Shown here: positions 15,238-22,897 of the stretch, piece by piece
Layout of the letters: the number at the start of each line of letters is the position of its first letter
How positions within the stretch are numbered: the first letter of the stretch is position 1
DNA from: JAJXWB01 sp047605445
Lineage (GTDB): Bacteria; Pseudomonadota; Alphaproteobacteria; Rhizobiales; Beijerinckiaceae
Assembly (NCBI GenBank): GCA_047605445.1
Contig: JASGFP010000056.1
Coordinates: forward strand, 1-24,813
Direction: 5' to 3'
Length of the DNA: 24,813 nt
Notes under the pieces: generated by a model
What the model was told of the DNA's origin: nothing
Databases searched by the model: none
The model's input: only the letters and a program-made list of their open reading frames with translations
Made by a program: the position numbers and the translations under genes

Positions 15238-16458
15238 ATGCATGCATTGAAATGGATTGCGGGCCTCGCGCTCGGCGCTTTGCTGGCGAGCCCGGCGCTG
15301 GCGCAGAAAAAATACGACACGGGCGCGACCGACGCCGAAATCAAGATCGGCCAGACGATACCGCTGTCCGGGCCGGCTTCCGCCTATGGCACGATCGGCA
15401 AGGCGCAGGCCGCCTATATGCGGATGATCAACGATCAGGGCGGCGTCAACGGCCGCAAGATCAATCTCATCCAGTACGACGACGCCTATAATCCGCCGAA
15501 GACCGTCGAGCAGGTGCGCAAGCTGGTCGAGAGCGACGAGGTGCTGGCGACCTTCCAGCTGATCGGCACGCCGCCGAATGCGGCCGTGCAGAAATATCTC
15601 AACGACAAGAAAATCCCGCAATTGTTCGCGGCGACCGGCGCGACGCGTTTCACCGATCCGAAGAACTTTCCCTGGACGCTGGGCTTCAACCCTAACTACC
15701 AGTCGGAAGGCCATATCTACGCGCAGTACATTCTGGCGAACCATCCAAACGCGAAGATCGCCGTGCTCTACCAGAACGACGATCTCGGCAAGGATTACCT
15801 CAAGGGCCTGAAGGACGCGCTCGGCGCCAAGGCGTCGATGGTCGTCGCCGAAGCCTCGTATGAGTTGAGCGATCCGACCGTGGATTCCCAGATGGTGAAG
15901 CTCAAAGGCTCGGGCGCCGACCTCTTCTTCAACGCGACCACGCCGAAATTCGCGGCGCAGGCGATCAAGAAAGCCGCCGAACTCGGCTGGAAGCCGGTGC
16001 ATATCCTCGACATCAACGCGACCTCCGTCGGCGCGGTGATGGCGCCGGCCGGCCTCGACAATTCCAAGGACATCATCTCGGTCAATTACGGCAAGGACCC
16101 GCTCGACCCGCAATGGGACAACGACGAAGGCATGAAGCGCTACAAGGCGTTCATGGCCAAATATTATCCCGACGGCGACGCCAGCAGCAGCTTCAACTCC
16201 TACGGCTATTCGACCTCGCAGGTGCTGATCCAGACGCTCAAGCAATGCGGCGACAATCTCACGCGCGCCAACATCATAAAGCAGGCGACCAACATTGATC
16301 CGAAGTTCGTGCCTGACCTGGCCCTGCCGGGCATGACCTCCGGCGGCGAGAAGGACGACTACCGTCTCAACAAGCAGTTCCAGATGATGAAGTTCGACGG
16401 CAAGCGCTGGGTGCTGTTCGGACCTATCCTGACGGACACCTTCAAGATGACGAACTGA
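15238..16458 (+). CDS. ABC transporter periplasmic substrate-binding protein (LIVBP/type I), copy 2
   Basis: This is a paralogue of the preceding gene along its full length (406 residues). The signal peptide MHALKWIAGLALGALLAS is cleaved at ALA|Q (residues 20-23). The mature protein repeats the same segments: PLSGPASAYG, YDDAYNPPKTVEQ, LIGTPPNAAVQ and SYGYSTSQ. By eye it is far closer to copy 1 (about 80% or more) than to copy 3, except in the signal peptide, where it resembles copy 3. The start ATG at 15238 follows a strong GGGAGGGAG. It is expected to sit in the periplasm and share one importer with its neighbours or with an unlinked one. A bidirectional-looking GC hairpin with T residues follows the stop. 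The ligand is unknown; aromatic acids are the best guess from the context. Confidence 0.9.
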   Translation: MHALKWIAGLALGALLASPALAQKKYDTGATDAEIKIGQTIPLSGPASAYGTIGKAQAAYMRMINDQGGVNGRKINLIQYDDAYNPPKTVEQVRKLVESDEVLATFQLIGTPPNAAVQKYLNDKKIPQLFAATGATRFTDPKNFPWTLGFNPNYQSEGHIYAQYILANHPNAKIAVLYQNDDLGKDYLKGLKDALGAKASMVVAEASYELSDPTVDSQMVKLKGSGADLFFNATTPKFAAQAIKKAAELGWKPVHILDINATSVGAVMAPAGLDNSKDIISVNYGKDPLDPQWDNDEGMKRYKAFMAKYYPDGDASSSFNSYGYSTSQVLIQTLKQCGDNLTRANIIKQATNIDPKFVPDLALPGMTSGGEKDDYRLNKQFQMMKFDGKRWVLFGPILTDTFKMTN

Positions 16459-16462
16459 CCGG

Positions 16463-16488
16463 AAAGGCGGCGCTCTGCGCCGCCTTTT
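16463..16488 (+). terminator. Intrinsic terminator after binding-protein copy 2
   Basis: GGCGGCGC (16466-16473) pairs perfectly with GCGCCGCC (16477-16484) over a TCT loop, preceded by AAA and followed by TTTT. It starts only 4 bases after the stop codon. Only 20 bases remain before copy 3, too few for a full promoter. Confidence 0.8.
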
Positions 16489-16508
16489 CAACTGGGAGGA
16501 GTGAAAGA

Positions 16509-17726
16509 ATGCATGCAGTGAAATGGGCCGCAGGCCTCGCGCTCGGCGCCTTGCTGGCGAGCCCCGCATTCGCGCAGAAGAAATACGACACGGGCGCGAG
16601 CGATACTGAAATCAAGATCGGCCAGACAATGCCCTACAGCGGCCCGGCTTCGGCCTACGGCCTCGTCGGCAAGACCGAAGCCGCCTATTTCAAGATGATC
16701 AACGACGCCGGCGGCATCAATGGCCGCAAGATCAACTTCCTGAGCTACGACGACGCCTACAATCCGCCCAAGACGGTCGAGCAGACGCGCAAGCTGGTGG
16801 AAGGCGACGAGGTTCTGTTCACCTACCAGGGCCTCGGAACGCCGGCGCAATCGGCCGTCCAGAAATACTTGAACGACAAGAAGATTCCGCAGCTTCTCGT
16901 TTCCTCGGGCGCAACGCGCTTCACCGACCCCAAGCACTTCCCCTGGACGATGGCCTACAATCCGAACTACCAGTCGGAAGGTCACATCTACGCGCAGCTT
17001 GTGCTCAAGCAATATCCCAACGCGAAGATCGGCATTCTCATGCAGAATGACGATTTCGGAAAGGATTACGTCAAGGGTTTCAAGGACGCGCTGGGCGCCA
17101 AGGCCGCGAGCATGATCGTGTCCGAGGCGACCTACGAGGTCAGCGATCCCACTGTCGACTCGCAGATGGTGAAGCTGAAAGGCTCGGGCGCCGACCTGTT
17201 CTTCAACGTCTCGACGCCGAAATTTGCGGCGCAGTCGATGAAGAAAGCCGCCGAACTCGGGTGGAAGCCGGTGCACCTGCTCAACATCAACTCGACGCCC
17301 GTCGCCTCCGTCATGATCCCCGCGGGCCCCGAGAATTCGAAGGGCACGATCTCGGTCAACTACGGCAAAGACCCGCTCGACCCGCAATGGGCGAACGACG
17401 AGGGCATGAAAAGGTACAAGGCCTTCATGGCCAAGTACGGCGAGGGCATGGACCCGAACAACACTTTGTCGAGCTACGGCTACGGAACCGCGCAGCTGAT
17501 GACCCATATCCTGAAGATGTGCGGCGACGACCTGACGCGCGCCAACGTGATGAAGCAGGCGACCAATATCAAGAATTATGTCGGCGACCTGTCGCTGCCG
17601 GGAATGTCCTCGTCGACGAGCCCCGACGACTACCGGATCAACAAGCAGTTCCAGCTGATGAAATTCAATGGCGAGCGCTGGGAGCTGTTCGGCGAGATCA
17701 TGACCGATACCTACAAGGCGGACTGA
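16509..17726 (+). CDS. ABC transporter periplasmic substrate-binding protein (LIVBP/type I), copy 3
   Basis: This is the third paralogue, 405 residues, with a Sec signal peptide MHAVKWAAGLALGALLAS cleaved at AFA|Q (residues 20-23). It keeps the family framework (KIGQT, YDDAYNPPKTVEQ, QKYLNDKKIPQLL, NYGKDPLDPQW) but differs in segments likely to touch the ligand. PLSG is PYSG, the GTPPN loop is GTPAQ, and the ILDINAT strand is LLNINST. I infer that it binds a different or broader ligand. ATG 16509 follows GGGAGGAG. An intrinsic terminator just upstream separates it from copy 2, so its expression must rely on read-through or on a promoter inside copy 2. A clear terminator follows. No transport permease gene is seen before or after. 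Confidence 0.9.
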   Translation: MHAVKWAAGLALGALLASPAFAQKKYDTGASDTEIKIGQTMPYSGPASAYGLVGKTEAAYFKMINDAGGINGRKINFLSYDDAYNPPKTVEQTRKLVEGDEVLFTYQGLGTPAQSAVQKYLNDKKIPQLLVSSGATRFTDPKHFPWTMAYNPNYQSEGHIYAQLVLKQYPNAKIGILMQNDDFGKDYVKGFKDALGAKAASMIVSEATYEVSDPTVDSQMVKLKGSGADLFFNVSTPKFAAQSMKKAAELGWKPVHLLNINSTPVASVMIPAGPENSKGTISVNYGKDPLDPQWANDEGMKRYKAFMAKYGEGMDPNNTLSSYGYGTAQLMTHILKMCGDDLTRANVMKQATNIKNYVGDLSLPGMSSSTSPDDYRINKQFQLMKFNGERWELFGEIMTDTYKAD

Positions 17727-17742
17727 TCGCAACGATCCAGGG

Positions 17743-17768
17743 AAGGGCCGCGTGATGCGGCCCTTTTT
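17743..17768 (+). terminator. Intrinsic terminator after binding-protein copy 3
   Basis: GGGCCGC (17745-17751) pairs perfectly with GCGGCCC (17757-17763) over a GTGAT loop; two more A-T pairs extend the stem and TTTTT follows at 17764-17768. It ends the binding-protein unit 60 bases before the rmuC ATG. Confidence 0.85.
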
Positions 17769-17828
17769 CTTGCTCACAACCGTTCCTGTTATGTTCGATA
17801 GACGCCGCGAATCGTGGTAGGAAGCTGG

Positions 17829-19010
17829 ATGGATCGCATTCTCTTCGCGCTCGCCGGCAGTCCGGTCCGCCTTCTCGACGTGCTGCTGGTCGGCGGCGCG
17901 GCCGCGCTGCTGTTGCTGATCGTCGTCTCGATCATCCTGATCCGCACATCGAAAGCGCGGGGGGCGGACGCGGCGGTCGCCGCCGAGCGGCAGCGCGAGA
18001 TGGACGACAAAATGGCCGAATTGAACCGCGCCTCCGCCGAACTCGCCGGCCGGATGCAGACGGTGGCCGAAGTGCTCGGCTCCCGTCAGTCCGATCTGGC
18101 GCGCCTCGTGACCGAGCGGCTCGACAATGTGCAACACCGCGTCGGCCAGGGGCTGGAACAGGCTGCGCGCACGCAGGGCGAGAATCTCGGCAAGCTGAAC
18201 GAGCGGCTGGCCGTGATCGACGCTGCGCAGACGCGGCTGAACGGCCTCGCGCAGGAGGTGGTGGGGCTGAAGGACATTCTCGCCAACAAGCAGGCCCGCG
18301 GCGCCTATGGGCAGGGCCGCATGGAGGCGATCGTGCGCGACGGCCTGCCGCCAAGTTCCTACGATTTCCAGTGGACGCTTTCGACGCGCGTACGGCCCGA
18401 TTGCGTCGTGCGCTTGCCCGGCGACGAGCGCCTGCTCGCGGTCGACGCCAAATTTCCGCTGGAAGGCTTTACGGCTTTCCGCGAGGCGAGATCGGACGAC
18501 GAACGCGCGCGCGCCGCGACGCGGGTGAAGACCGACCTGCTCAAACACGTGAAGGATATTTCGGAGAAGTATCTCATTCCCGGCGAGACGCAGGATCTTG
18601 CTGTGCTCTTTGTGCCCTCCGAAGCCGTCTACGCCGATCTCGCCGAGCATTTCGACGAGGTGGTGCAGAAGGCCCATCGCGCCAGGGTCATCATCGTCTC
18701 GCCCTCTCTGCTGATGATGGCGATCCAGGTGATGCAGGCGATCGTGCGCGACGCGCGCGTGCGCGAGCAGGCGCACATCATCCAGGACGAGGTGCGCAAG
18801 CTCGCCGACGATGTGCGCCGCCTGCGTGACCGCACGGCGAAGCTCGACACGCATTTCCGGCAGGCGCAGGAAGACGTGGCGGCGATCACGACCTCGGCCG
18901 ACAAGATCGCCAGACGCGGCGATCGGATCGACCAGATGGACTTTTCGCAGGTCCCTTCCCTGCCAGCGCAGCGCGATTTGCTCGGCGGGACGCGGACCGC
19001 GGCGGAATAG
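17829..19010 (+). CDS. rmuC: DNA recombination protein RmuC homologue
   Basis: RmuC is a predicted membrane-anchored nuclease-fold protein that limits recombination at inverted repeats. The 393 residues start with one transmembrane helix (residues 14-36, DVLLVGGAAALLLLIVVSII). A long Ala/Gln/Glu-rich coiled-coil region follows, and then the RmuC domain: GAYGQGRMEAIV, RPDCVVRLPGDERLLAVDAK, which fits a PD-(D/E)xK-type active site, FPLEGF, LFVPSEAVY and SPSLLMM. I chose ATG 17829, with AGGA 6 bases upstream, over GTG 17814. The gene stands alone after a terminator, with a spacer of about 60 bases that should hold its promoter. It has no visible link to its neighbours. Confidence 0.92.
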   Translation: MDRILFALAGSPVRLLDVLLVGGAAALLLLIVVSIILIRTSKARGADAAVAAERQREMDDKMAELNRASAELAGRMQTVAEVLGSRQSDLARLVTERLDNVQHRVGQGLEQAARTQGENLGKLNERLAVIDAAQTRLNGLAQEVVGLKDILANKQARGAYGQGRMEAIVRDGLPPSSYDFQWTLSTRVRPDCVVRLPGDERLLAVDAKFPLEGFTAFREARSDDERARAATRVKTDLLKHVKDISEKYLIPGETQDLAVLFVPSEAVYADLAEHFDEVVQKAHRARVIIVSPSLLMMAIQVMQAIVRDARVREQAHIIQDEVRKLADDVRRLRDRTAKLDTHFRQAQEDVAAITTSADKIARRGDRIDQMDFSQVPSLPAQRDLLGGTRTAAE

Positions 19011-19090
19011 GCGCACAGCCGCCTTCCGCCAATTGGCGTTTTCCCGCTGTCGTTTTCTGCTAGGGAATGTCGAAAGGCAGGGAGGCGTCC

Positions 19091-20233
19091 TTGAATTTCG
19101 ATCTCGACGAAGACCGCACAGCGATCCGCGACATGGCGCTCGACTTTGCGCGCGAAAAACTTGCGCCCCATGCGCTGGAATGGGACGAGAATAAGCATTT
19201 CCCGGTCGACACCTTGCGCGAAGCCGCAGCGCTCGGCATGGGCGGCGTTTACATCCGGGACGATGTCGGCGGCTCCGGTCTCGGCCGTCTCGACGCAGCG
19301 CTCATCTTCGAGGCGCTGGCGACCGGCTGCCCGACCATCGCCGCCTACATTTCCATCCACAACATGTGCGCGTGGATGATCGACAGTTTCGGCTCCGACG
19401 AGCAGCGCCACAAGTGGCTGCCCGACCTGTGCACGATGGAGAAGCTCGCCTCCTATTGCCTGACTGAACCGGGCGCGGGCTCGGACGCCGCCGCCCTGCG
19501 CACACGCGCCGAGCGGGACGGCGACCACTACGTGCTGACAGGCCAGAAGCAGTTCATTTCGGGCGCCGGCAATCCACACGATTTCTATGTGGTGATGGCG
19601 CGCACCAGCGACGACGGCGCGCGCGGCGTCTCGACCATCGTCGTGCCCGGCGGCACGCCGGGGCTTTCATTCGGCGCCAATGAAAAGAAGATGGGCTGGA
19701 ATGCGCAGCCGACGCGGGCCGTCATGTTCGACAAGTGCCGTGTGCCTGTCGCCAATCGCATCGGACCGGAAGGCATCGGCTTCAAGATCGCTATGGCCGG
19801 TCTCGACGGCGGTCGACTGAACATCGCCGCCTGCTCGCTGGGCGGCGCGCAGGCTGCGCTCGACAAGGCCGTCGCCTATATGGGCGAGCGTAAGGCCTTT
19901 GGCAAGACGCTCGCGGAATTCCAGGCTCTGCAATTCAAGCTCGCCGACATGGCGATCGATCTGGAGGCCGCGCGCACATTCCTGTGGCGCGCGGCATGCG
20001 CGCTCGACGCCAAGTCCGCCGATGCGACGCGGCTCTGCGCCATGGCCAAGAAATTCGCGACCGACGCCGGTTTCGACATCGCCAATTCCGCTCTGCAATT
20101 GCACGGCGGCTACGGCTACCTCAACGATTACGGGATCGAGAAAATCGTGCGCGATCTGCGCGTCCACCAAATTCTCGAAGGCACGAACGAGATCATGCGG
20201 ATGATCGTCGCGCGCGGGCTGGTCGGGCGGTAG
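19091..20233 (+). CDS. Acyl-CoA dehydrogenase (isobutyryl-CoA dehydrogenase type)
   Basis: This is an FAD-dependent acyl-CoA dehydrogenase that introduces an alpha,beta double bond into a CoA ester and passes electrons to ETF. The 380-residue protein has the FAD/substrate motif SYCLTEPGAGSD (121-132), GQKQFISGAG, KMGWNAQPT, ERKAFGKTLAEFQALQF, LHGGYGYLNDYGIEK and the catalytic-type Glu363 in ILEGTNEIMR. It resembles the ACAD8/isobutyryl-CoA dehydrogenase branch of valine breakdown; a role on an aromatic acyl-CoA cannot be excluded. The frame is open to ATG 19067, but that ATG has no properly spaced ribosome site. TTG 19091 is preceded by AGGGAGG at 5 bases, so I use it. A palindrome, CGCCAATTGGCG plus TTTT, at about 19028-19043 lies in the gap after rmuC. 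Confidence 0.88.
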   Translation: MNFDLDEDRTAIRDMALDFAREKLAPHALEWDENKHFPVDTLREAAALGMGGVYIRDDVGGSGLGRLDAALIFEALATGCPTIAAYISIHNMCAWMIDSFGSDEQRHKWLPDLCTMEKLASYCLTEPGAGSDAAALRTRAERDGDHYVLTGQKQFISGAGNPHDFYVVMARTSDDGARGVSTIVVPGGTPGLSFGANEKKMGWNAQPTRAVMFDKCRVPVANRIGPEGIGFKIAMAGLDGGRLNIAACSLGGAQAALDKAVAYMGERKAFGKTLAEFQALQFKLADMAIDLEAARTFLWRAACALDAKSADATRLCAMAKKFATDAGFDIANSALQLHGGYGYLNDYGIEKIVRDLRVHQILEGTNEIMRMIVARGLVGR

Positions 20234-20270
20234 TTCGCGGCATTTCCCTGCGCGACAGGAAGACGGGCGC

Positions 20271-20885
20271 CTATGTCAGCCCGCCTCTCTCGAGAATGAA
20301 TTGCTCGATGACATCTGCGCCGTCGCCCGCCTTCATGTTCGCCATCACAAACGGTCGTCCGCGGCGCTGGACCTCGGCGTCGCGCGCCATCACCTCCAGC
20401 GATGCGCCGACGTACGGCGCGAGATCGGTTTTGTTGATGACCAGCAGATCCGAGCGCGTAACGCCCGGCCCGCCCTTGCGCGGAATTTTCTCGCCGCCGG
20501 AAACGTCGATGACATAGATCGTGAGATCGGCGAGTTCCGGCGAAAATGTCGCGGCAAGGTTGTCGCCGCCGCTCTCGACGAGAATGATGTCGAGGTCGGG
20601 AAATTTCTTCCGCATGTCCGCGATGGCGGCGAGATTGATCGAGGCGTCCTCGCGAATCGCCGTGTGCGGGCAGCCGCCGGTCTCCACTCCCATGATGCGA
20701 TCGGCGCCCAACGCGCCGGCCTCGGTGAGGATGCGCGCATCTTCCTTCGTATAGATGTCGTTGGTGATCGCCGCGATCTCGTATCTGTCGCGCAACCTCT
20801 TGCACAGGACTTCCATCAGCGCTGTCTTGCCCGAGCCGACTGGGCCGCCGATGCCGACGCGAAGCGGGCCGTGAGAAGAAGCCAT
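20271..20885 (-). CDS. ureG: Urease accessory GTPase UreG
   Basis: UreG is the SIMIBI-class GTPase that delivers nickel and drives GTP-dependent activation of urease together with UreF, UreD/H and UreE. The 204 residues contain the P-loop GGPVGSGKT (13-21), the nickel-binding Cys72-Pro73-His74 in VETGGCPHTAIRED, ESGGDNLAATFSPEL and the guanine-specificity NKTDL. ATG 20885 is chosen because AGGAG stands 6 bases upstream; a TTG at 20891 is also in frame. The gene follows ureF by 2 bases and ends the operon, 37 bases from the convergent acyl-CoA dehydrogenase. The sequence is complete and shows no defects. Confidence 0.96.
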   Translation of the reverse strand: MASSHGPLRVGIGGPVGSGKTALMEVLCKRLRDRYEIAAITNDIYTKEDARILTEAGALGADRIMGVETGGCPHTAIREDASINLAAIADMRKKFPDLDIILVESGGDNLAATFSPELADLTIYVIDVSGGEKIPRKGGPGVTRSDLLVINKTDLAPYVGASLEVMARDAEVQRRGRPFVMANMKAGDGADVIEQFILERGGLT

Positions 20886-20887
20886 GA

Positions 20888-21562
20888 TCAACTCCTGAAG
20901 AGGCGGGAATATTGGGTCTCGTGCCGCATGGAGGCAATGTCCGAGCGCAAGGCGGCGGCGCCGAGGTCGTCGAGCGCAGCTTCGGCGGCGACGGCGCCGA
21001 GCGCAGCGACCGGGGCGGCCATCGCCGCCAGCGCGCGCTGGCCCTGCGTCTGGCCAATCACGCTGAGGCGCACGGCCGCCGAGACCAGATTGGCGACAAA
21101 ACCGAGCGCAAAAGCTTCGCAGGCGCGCGCAGGCGGAATGTCATGCGCCGCGCAGGCGGCGCCGACGGCGACCGGGTAAGCGATCTCGTCGGCCAGCGTT
21201 TCGGCGATCCATTCGACCGTGGGATTCGACCATGCCGCGGCAATCGCCGCCTGAAAGGATTTTCCCTGCTGCGCGGTTTCGAGCCGCCGCTCGGACGATG
21301 GCGCAAGGGCGAGCGCAAGATCGTTCGCATCACGCAGCCGCAGCGCGTCGCGCGCCACAGTCGCGCGCAGGCTTTCGGCCAGAAGGAACGAATCCGTCCG
21401 CGCGCCGCCATGCTGCAGGAGATCGGTCAGCCAGGCGACGAGCGTCTCCTCATTCCTGACATCGCCGGCTTCGGTCGCCCATTCGATCCCGTGGCTGTAA
21501 GCGAAGGCGCCGACCGGGAAGGCCGGCGACAGCCAGAGCGTGAGAAGAATGTCGGGAGACAA
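20888..21562 (-). CDS. ureF: Urease accessory protein UreF
   Basis: UreF is the all-helical scaffold that links UreD/H to UreG in the urease activation complex and acts as a GTPase-gating factor. It is recognised by LTLWLSPAFPVGAFAYSHGIE at the N-terminus (more than 20 residues shared with the family, positions 7-27), EAFALGFVANLVSAAVRLSVIGQTQGQ in the core, and the conserved C-terminus with ASMRHETQYSRLFRS. The likely start is TTG 21562, 26 bases after the ureE stop; there is no upstream ATG or GTG before that stop and the ribosome site is weak. The 224-residue length is normal. Only 2 bases separate it from ureG, so translation is probably coupled. Confidence 0.95.
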   Translation of the reverse strand: MSPDILLTLWLSPAFPVGAFAYSHGIEWATEAGDVRNEETLVAWLTDLLQHGGARTDSFLLAESLRATVARDALRLRDANDLALALAPSSERRLETAQQGKSFQAAIAAAWSNPTVEWIAETLADEIAYPVAVGAACAAHDIPPARACEAFALGFVANLVSAAVRLSVIGQTQGQRALAAMAAPVAALGAVAAEAALDDLGAAALRSDIASMRHETQYSRLFRS

Positions 21563-21588
21563 TGCGGCGGACTCGACGCGCGCGGCGT

Positions 21589-22176
21589 TCAGCCGTGCCC
21601 GCGATGGTCATGACCGCAACCGCACGGATCATGATGATCGTGCGCGTGATGACTGTGGTCGTGGCCGTGATGATCGCGCGCTTCATGGTCATGCGCGTGA
21701 TGGTCATGCGCGTGTTCGTGATCATGTCCGTGCGTGGCGACATGCTGCGCATAGGCGCCGCCTTCGGGATCGAAGGGCGCCTCGATCTCGCGCACGTCGG
21801 CGCCGAGGCCGCGCGCCATGTCGGCGATGACATGGTCGCGGCGGATGCGCAGTTTGGCGCCCATGATCTGCGTCGGCAGATGCCGGTTGCCGAGATGCCA
21901 GGCGACGCGCACGAGATGCCGCTGGTCGCGCGCGACGATTTCGAGCAGCGGCTCGGGCGCGGACAGAACCTCGACGAGGCGCCCATCTTCCAGCGCCAGC
22001 GCGTCGCCCGACCGCAGCATGACGGCGTCGGGAAGGTCGAGCACAAAGTCCAGTCCACGCGAGCCCTTCATCGCGATCCGGCGACGATGACGATCGTCGA
22101 AGTCGAGCACGACCGTGTCGACGGCCTCCTCGCGCCAGGAGCCGGCGGCCTTCACCTCGATTGCGCGTACGCTCAT
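21589..22176 (-). CDS. ureE: Urease accessory nickel metallochaperone UreE with long His-rich tail
   Basis: UreE is the dimeric nickel chaperone of urease maturation. The 195 residues have the N-terminal UreE domain and the C-terminal metal-binding domain, with the interface His94 in WHLGNRH and MGAKLRIRRDHVIADMARGLGA. The tail from residue 149 to the end carries about 21 histidines in 47 residues, with Asp, Glu and a CGC pair (185-187), so it should bind several nickel ions. The tail is longer than in the Klebsiella protein as I know it. ATG 22176 is the start; the stop lies 26 bases before ureF. The tail DNA is repetitive (CAT/GAC units) and could vary in length between strains. Confidence 0.95.
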   Translation of the reverse strand: MSVRAIEVKAAGSWREEAVDTVVLDFDDRHRRRIAMKGSRGLDFVLDLPDAVMLRSGDALALEDGRLVEVLSAPEPLLEIVARDQRHLVRVAWHLGNRHLPTQIMGAKLRIRRDHVIADMARGLGADVREIEAPFDPEGGAYAQHVATHGHDHEHAHDHHAHDHEARDHHGHDHSHHAHDHHDPCGCGHDHRGHG

Positions 22177-22199
22177 TGTCTTGGACTTTCGCTCGATGC

Positions 22200-22571
22200 T
22201 CAGAATAGCCGGGCGCCATCGGGAACCGGCGAATCCGGCGAAAACAGGACCACTTCGCCGTCCGCATCGGGAAATCCCAGAGTCAGGACTTCCGACATGA
22301 ACCTGCCGATCTGGCGCGGCGGAAAATTGACGACCGCCGCCACTTTCCGGCCGATCAATTGCTCGGCCGAATAGTGATGCGCGATCTGCGCGCTCGATTT
22401 CCGCACGCCGACGCCCGGTCCGAAATCAATCTCGAGTTTCAGCGACGGCCTGCGGGCTTCCGGAAAAGGCGCGACAGAGCGGATCGTGCCGAGACGGATG
22501 TCGACAGCGAGGAACTGGTCAAACGAGATTTGCGGCGCAGGCGGCGCTTCGTGATCGCGGACGAGATGCAT
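22200..22571 (-). CDS. csaA: CsaA-like tRNA-binding (OB-fold) protein
   Basis: This is a small protein of the EMAP-II/CsaA tRNA-binding domain family, described as a secretion-related chaperone in Bacillus but poorly understood in alphaproteobacteria. The 123 residues follow the family: FDQFLAVDIRLGTI, FPEARRPSLKLEIDFG, GVRKSSAQI, LIGRKVAAVVNFPPRQIG, and FMSEVLTLGF. The start ATG at 22571 shares one base with the stop of the ABM gene (TGATG), so the two are translationally coupled. The open frame continues upstream to 22703, but that part only shadows the ABM gene. It is oddly placed inside the urease operon, between the ABM genes and ureE. The family is clear; the role here is unknown. Confidence 0.88.
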   Translation of the reverse strand: MHLVRDHEAPPAPQISFDQFLAVDIRLGTIRSVAPFPEARRPSLKLEIDFGPGVGVRKSSAQIAHHYSAEQLIGRKVAAVVNFPPRQIGRFMSEVLTLGFPDADGEVVLFSPDSPVPDGARLF

Positions 22572-22867
22572 CACATGATCTCGACCTTGCCGTCCGCAAT
22601 GATCTCGATCTTGCGCGAGGCGATGCCTTCCGCGCCGGCCTTGCGCCAGACCTTGAAATGTTCGGCGTTCATGTGCGCATCGGCCGCCGCGCGGTTCTCC
22701 CACCGTTCGACGAAGACGAACGTTCCAGGCTGCGTCACGCTCTCGTGCAGATCGTAGCTGATGCAGCCCTTCTCCTGTTGCGTCGCCGCAATGGCGATGC
22801 GAGCCGCGGCAAGCGTCTCTTCACGCTTCTCCGGCTTGATGGCGATTGTGGCGATAACGTAGATCAT
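22571..22867 (-). CDS. ABM-domain (quinol monooxygenase YgiN-like) protein 1
   Basis: This is a small ferredoxin-like alpha+beta-barrel protein of the antibiotic biosynthesis monooxygenase superfamily, 98 residues. It shows the usual order: MIYVIATIAIKPEKREE, the GCISYDLHES strand, FVFVERWENRAAADAHM with Glu-Arg-Trp, and the HMNAEHF helix. Members are cofactor-free quinol or aromatic monooxygenases or stress-related dimeric proteins; nothing here indicates the substrate. ATG 22867 follows GGGGAAAC. It is coupled to the downstream tRNA-binding gene and lies 30 bases after its paralogue. The two ABM proteins share GCISYD, FVF.ERW and the spacing, so they come from an old duplication. Confidence 0.87.
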   Translation of the reverse strand: MIYVIATIAIKPEKREETLAAARIAIAATQQEKGCISYDLHESVTQPGTFVFVERWENRAAADAHMNAEHFKVWRKAGAEGIASRKIEIIADGKVEIM

Positions 22868-22897
22868 GTTTCCCCGCTTGCCCGTTCTATCCGCGCA

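Noticed and set aside
13528..16569. Open reading frame of about 1000 codons on the minus strand opposite GST and binding-protein genes
   Set aside because: It runs antisense to three well-supported genes, has an Arg/His/Val-rich composition with no domain, and arises from the GC-biased third codon positions of the real genes.
16488..19016. Open reading frame of about 840 codons on the minus strand opposite binding-protein copy 3 and rmuC
   Set aside because: It is a shadow of two clear genes and even crosses the terminator region between them; no motif is seen.
19028..19043. CGCCAATTGGCG palindrome with TTTT after rmuC
   Set aside because: The stem would be only four pairs around an AATT loop, too weak to call a terminator.
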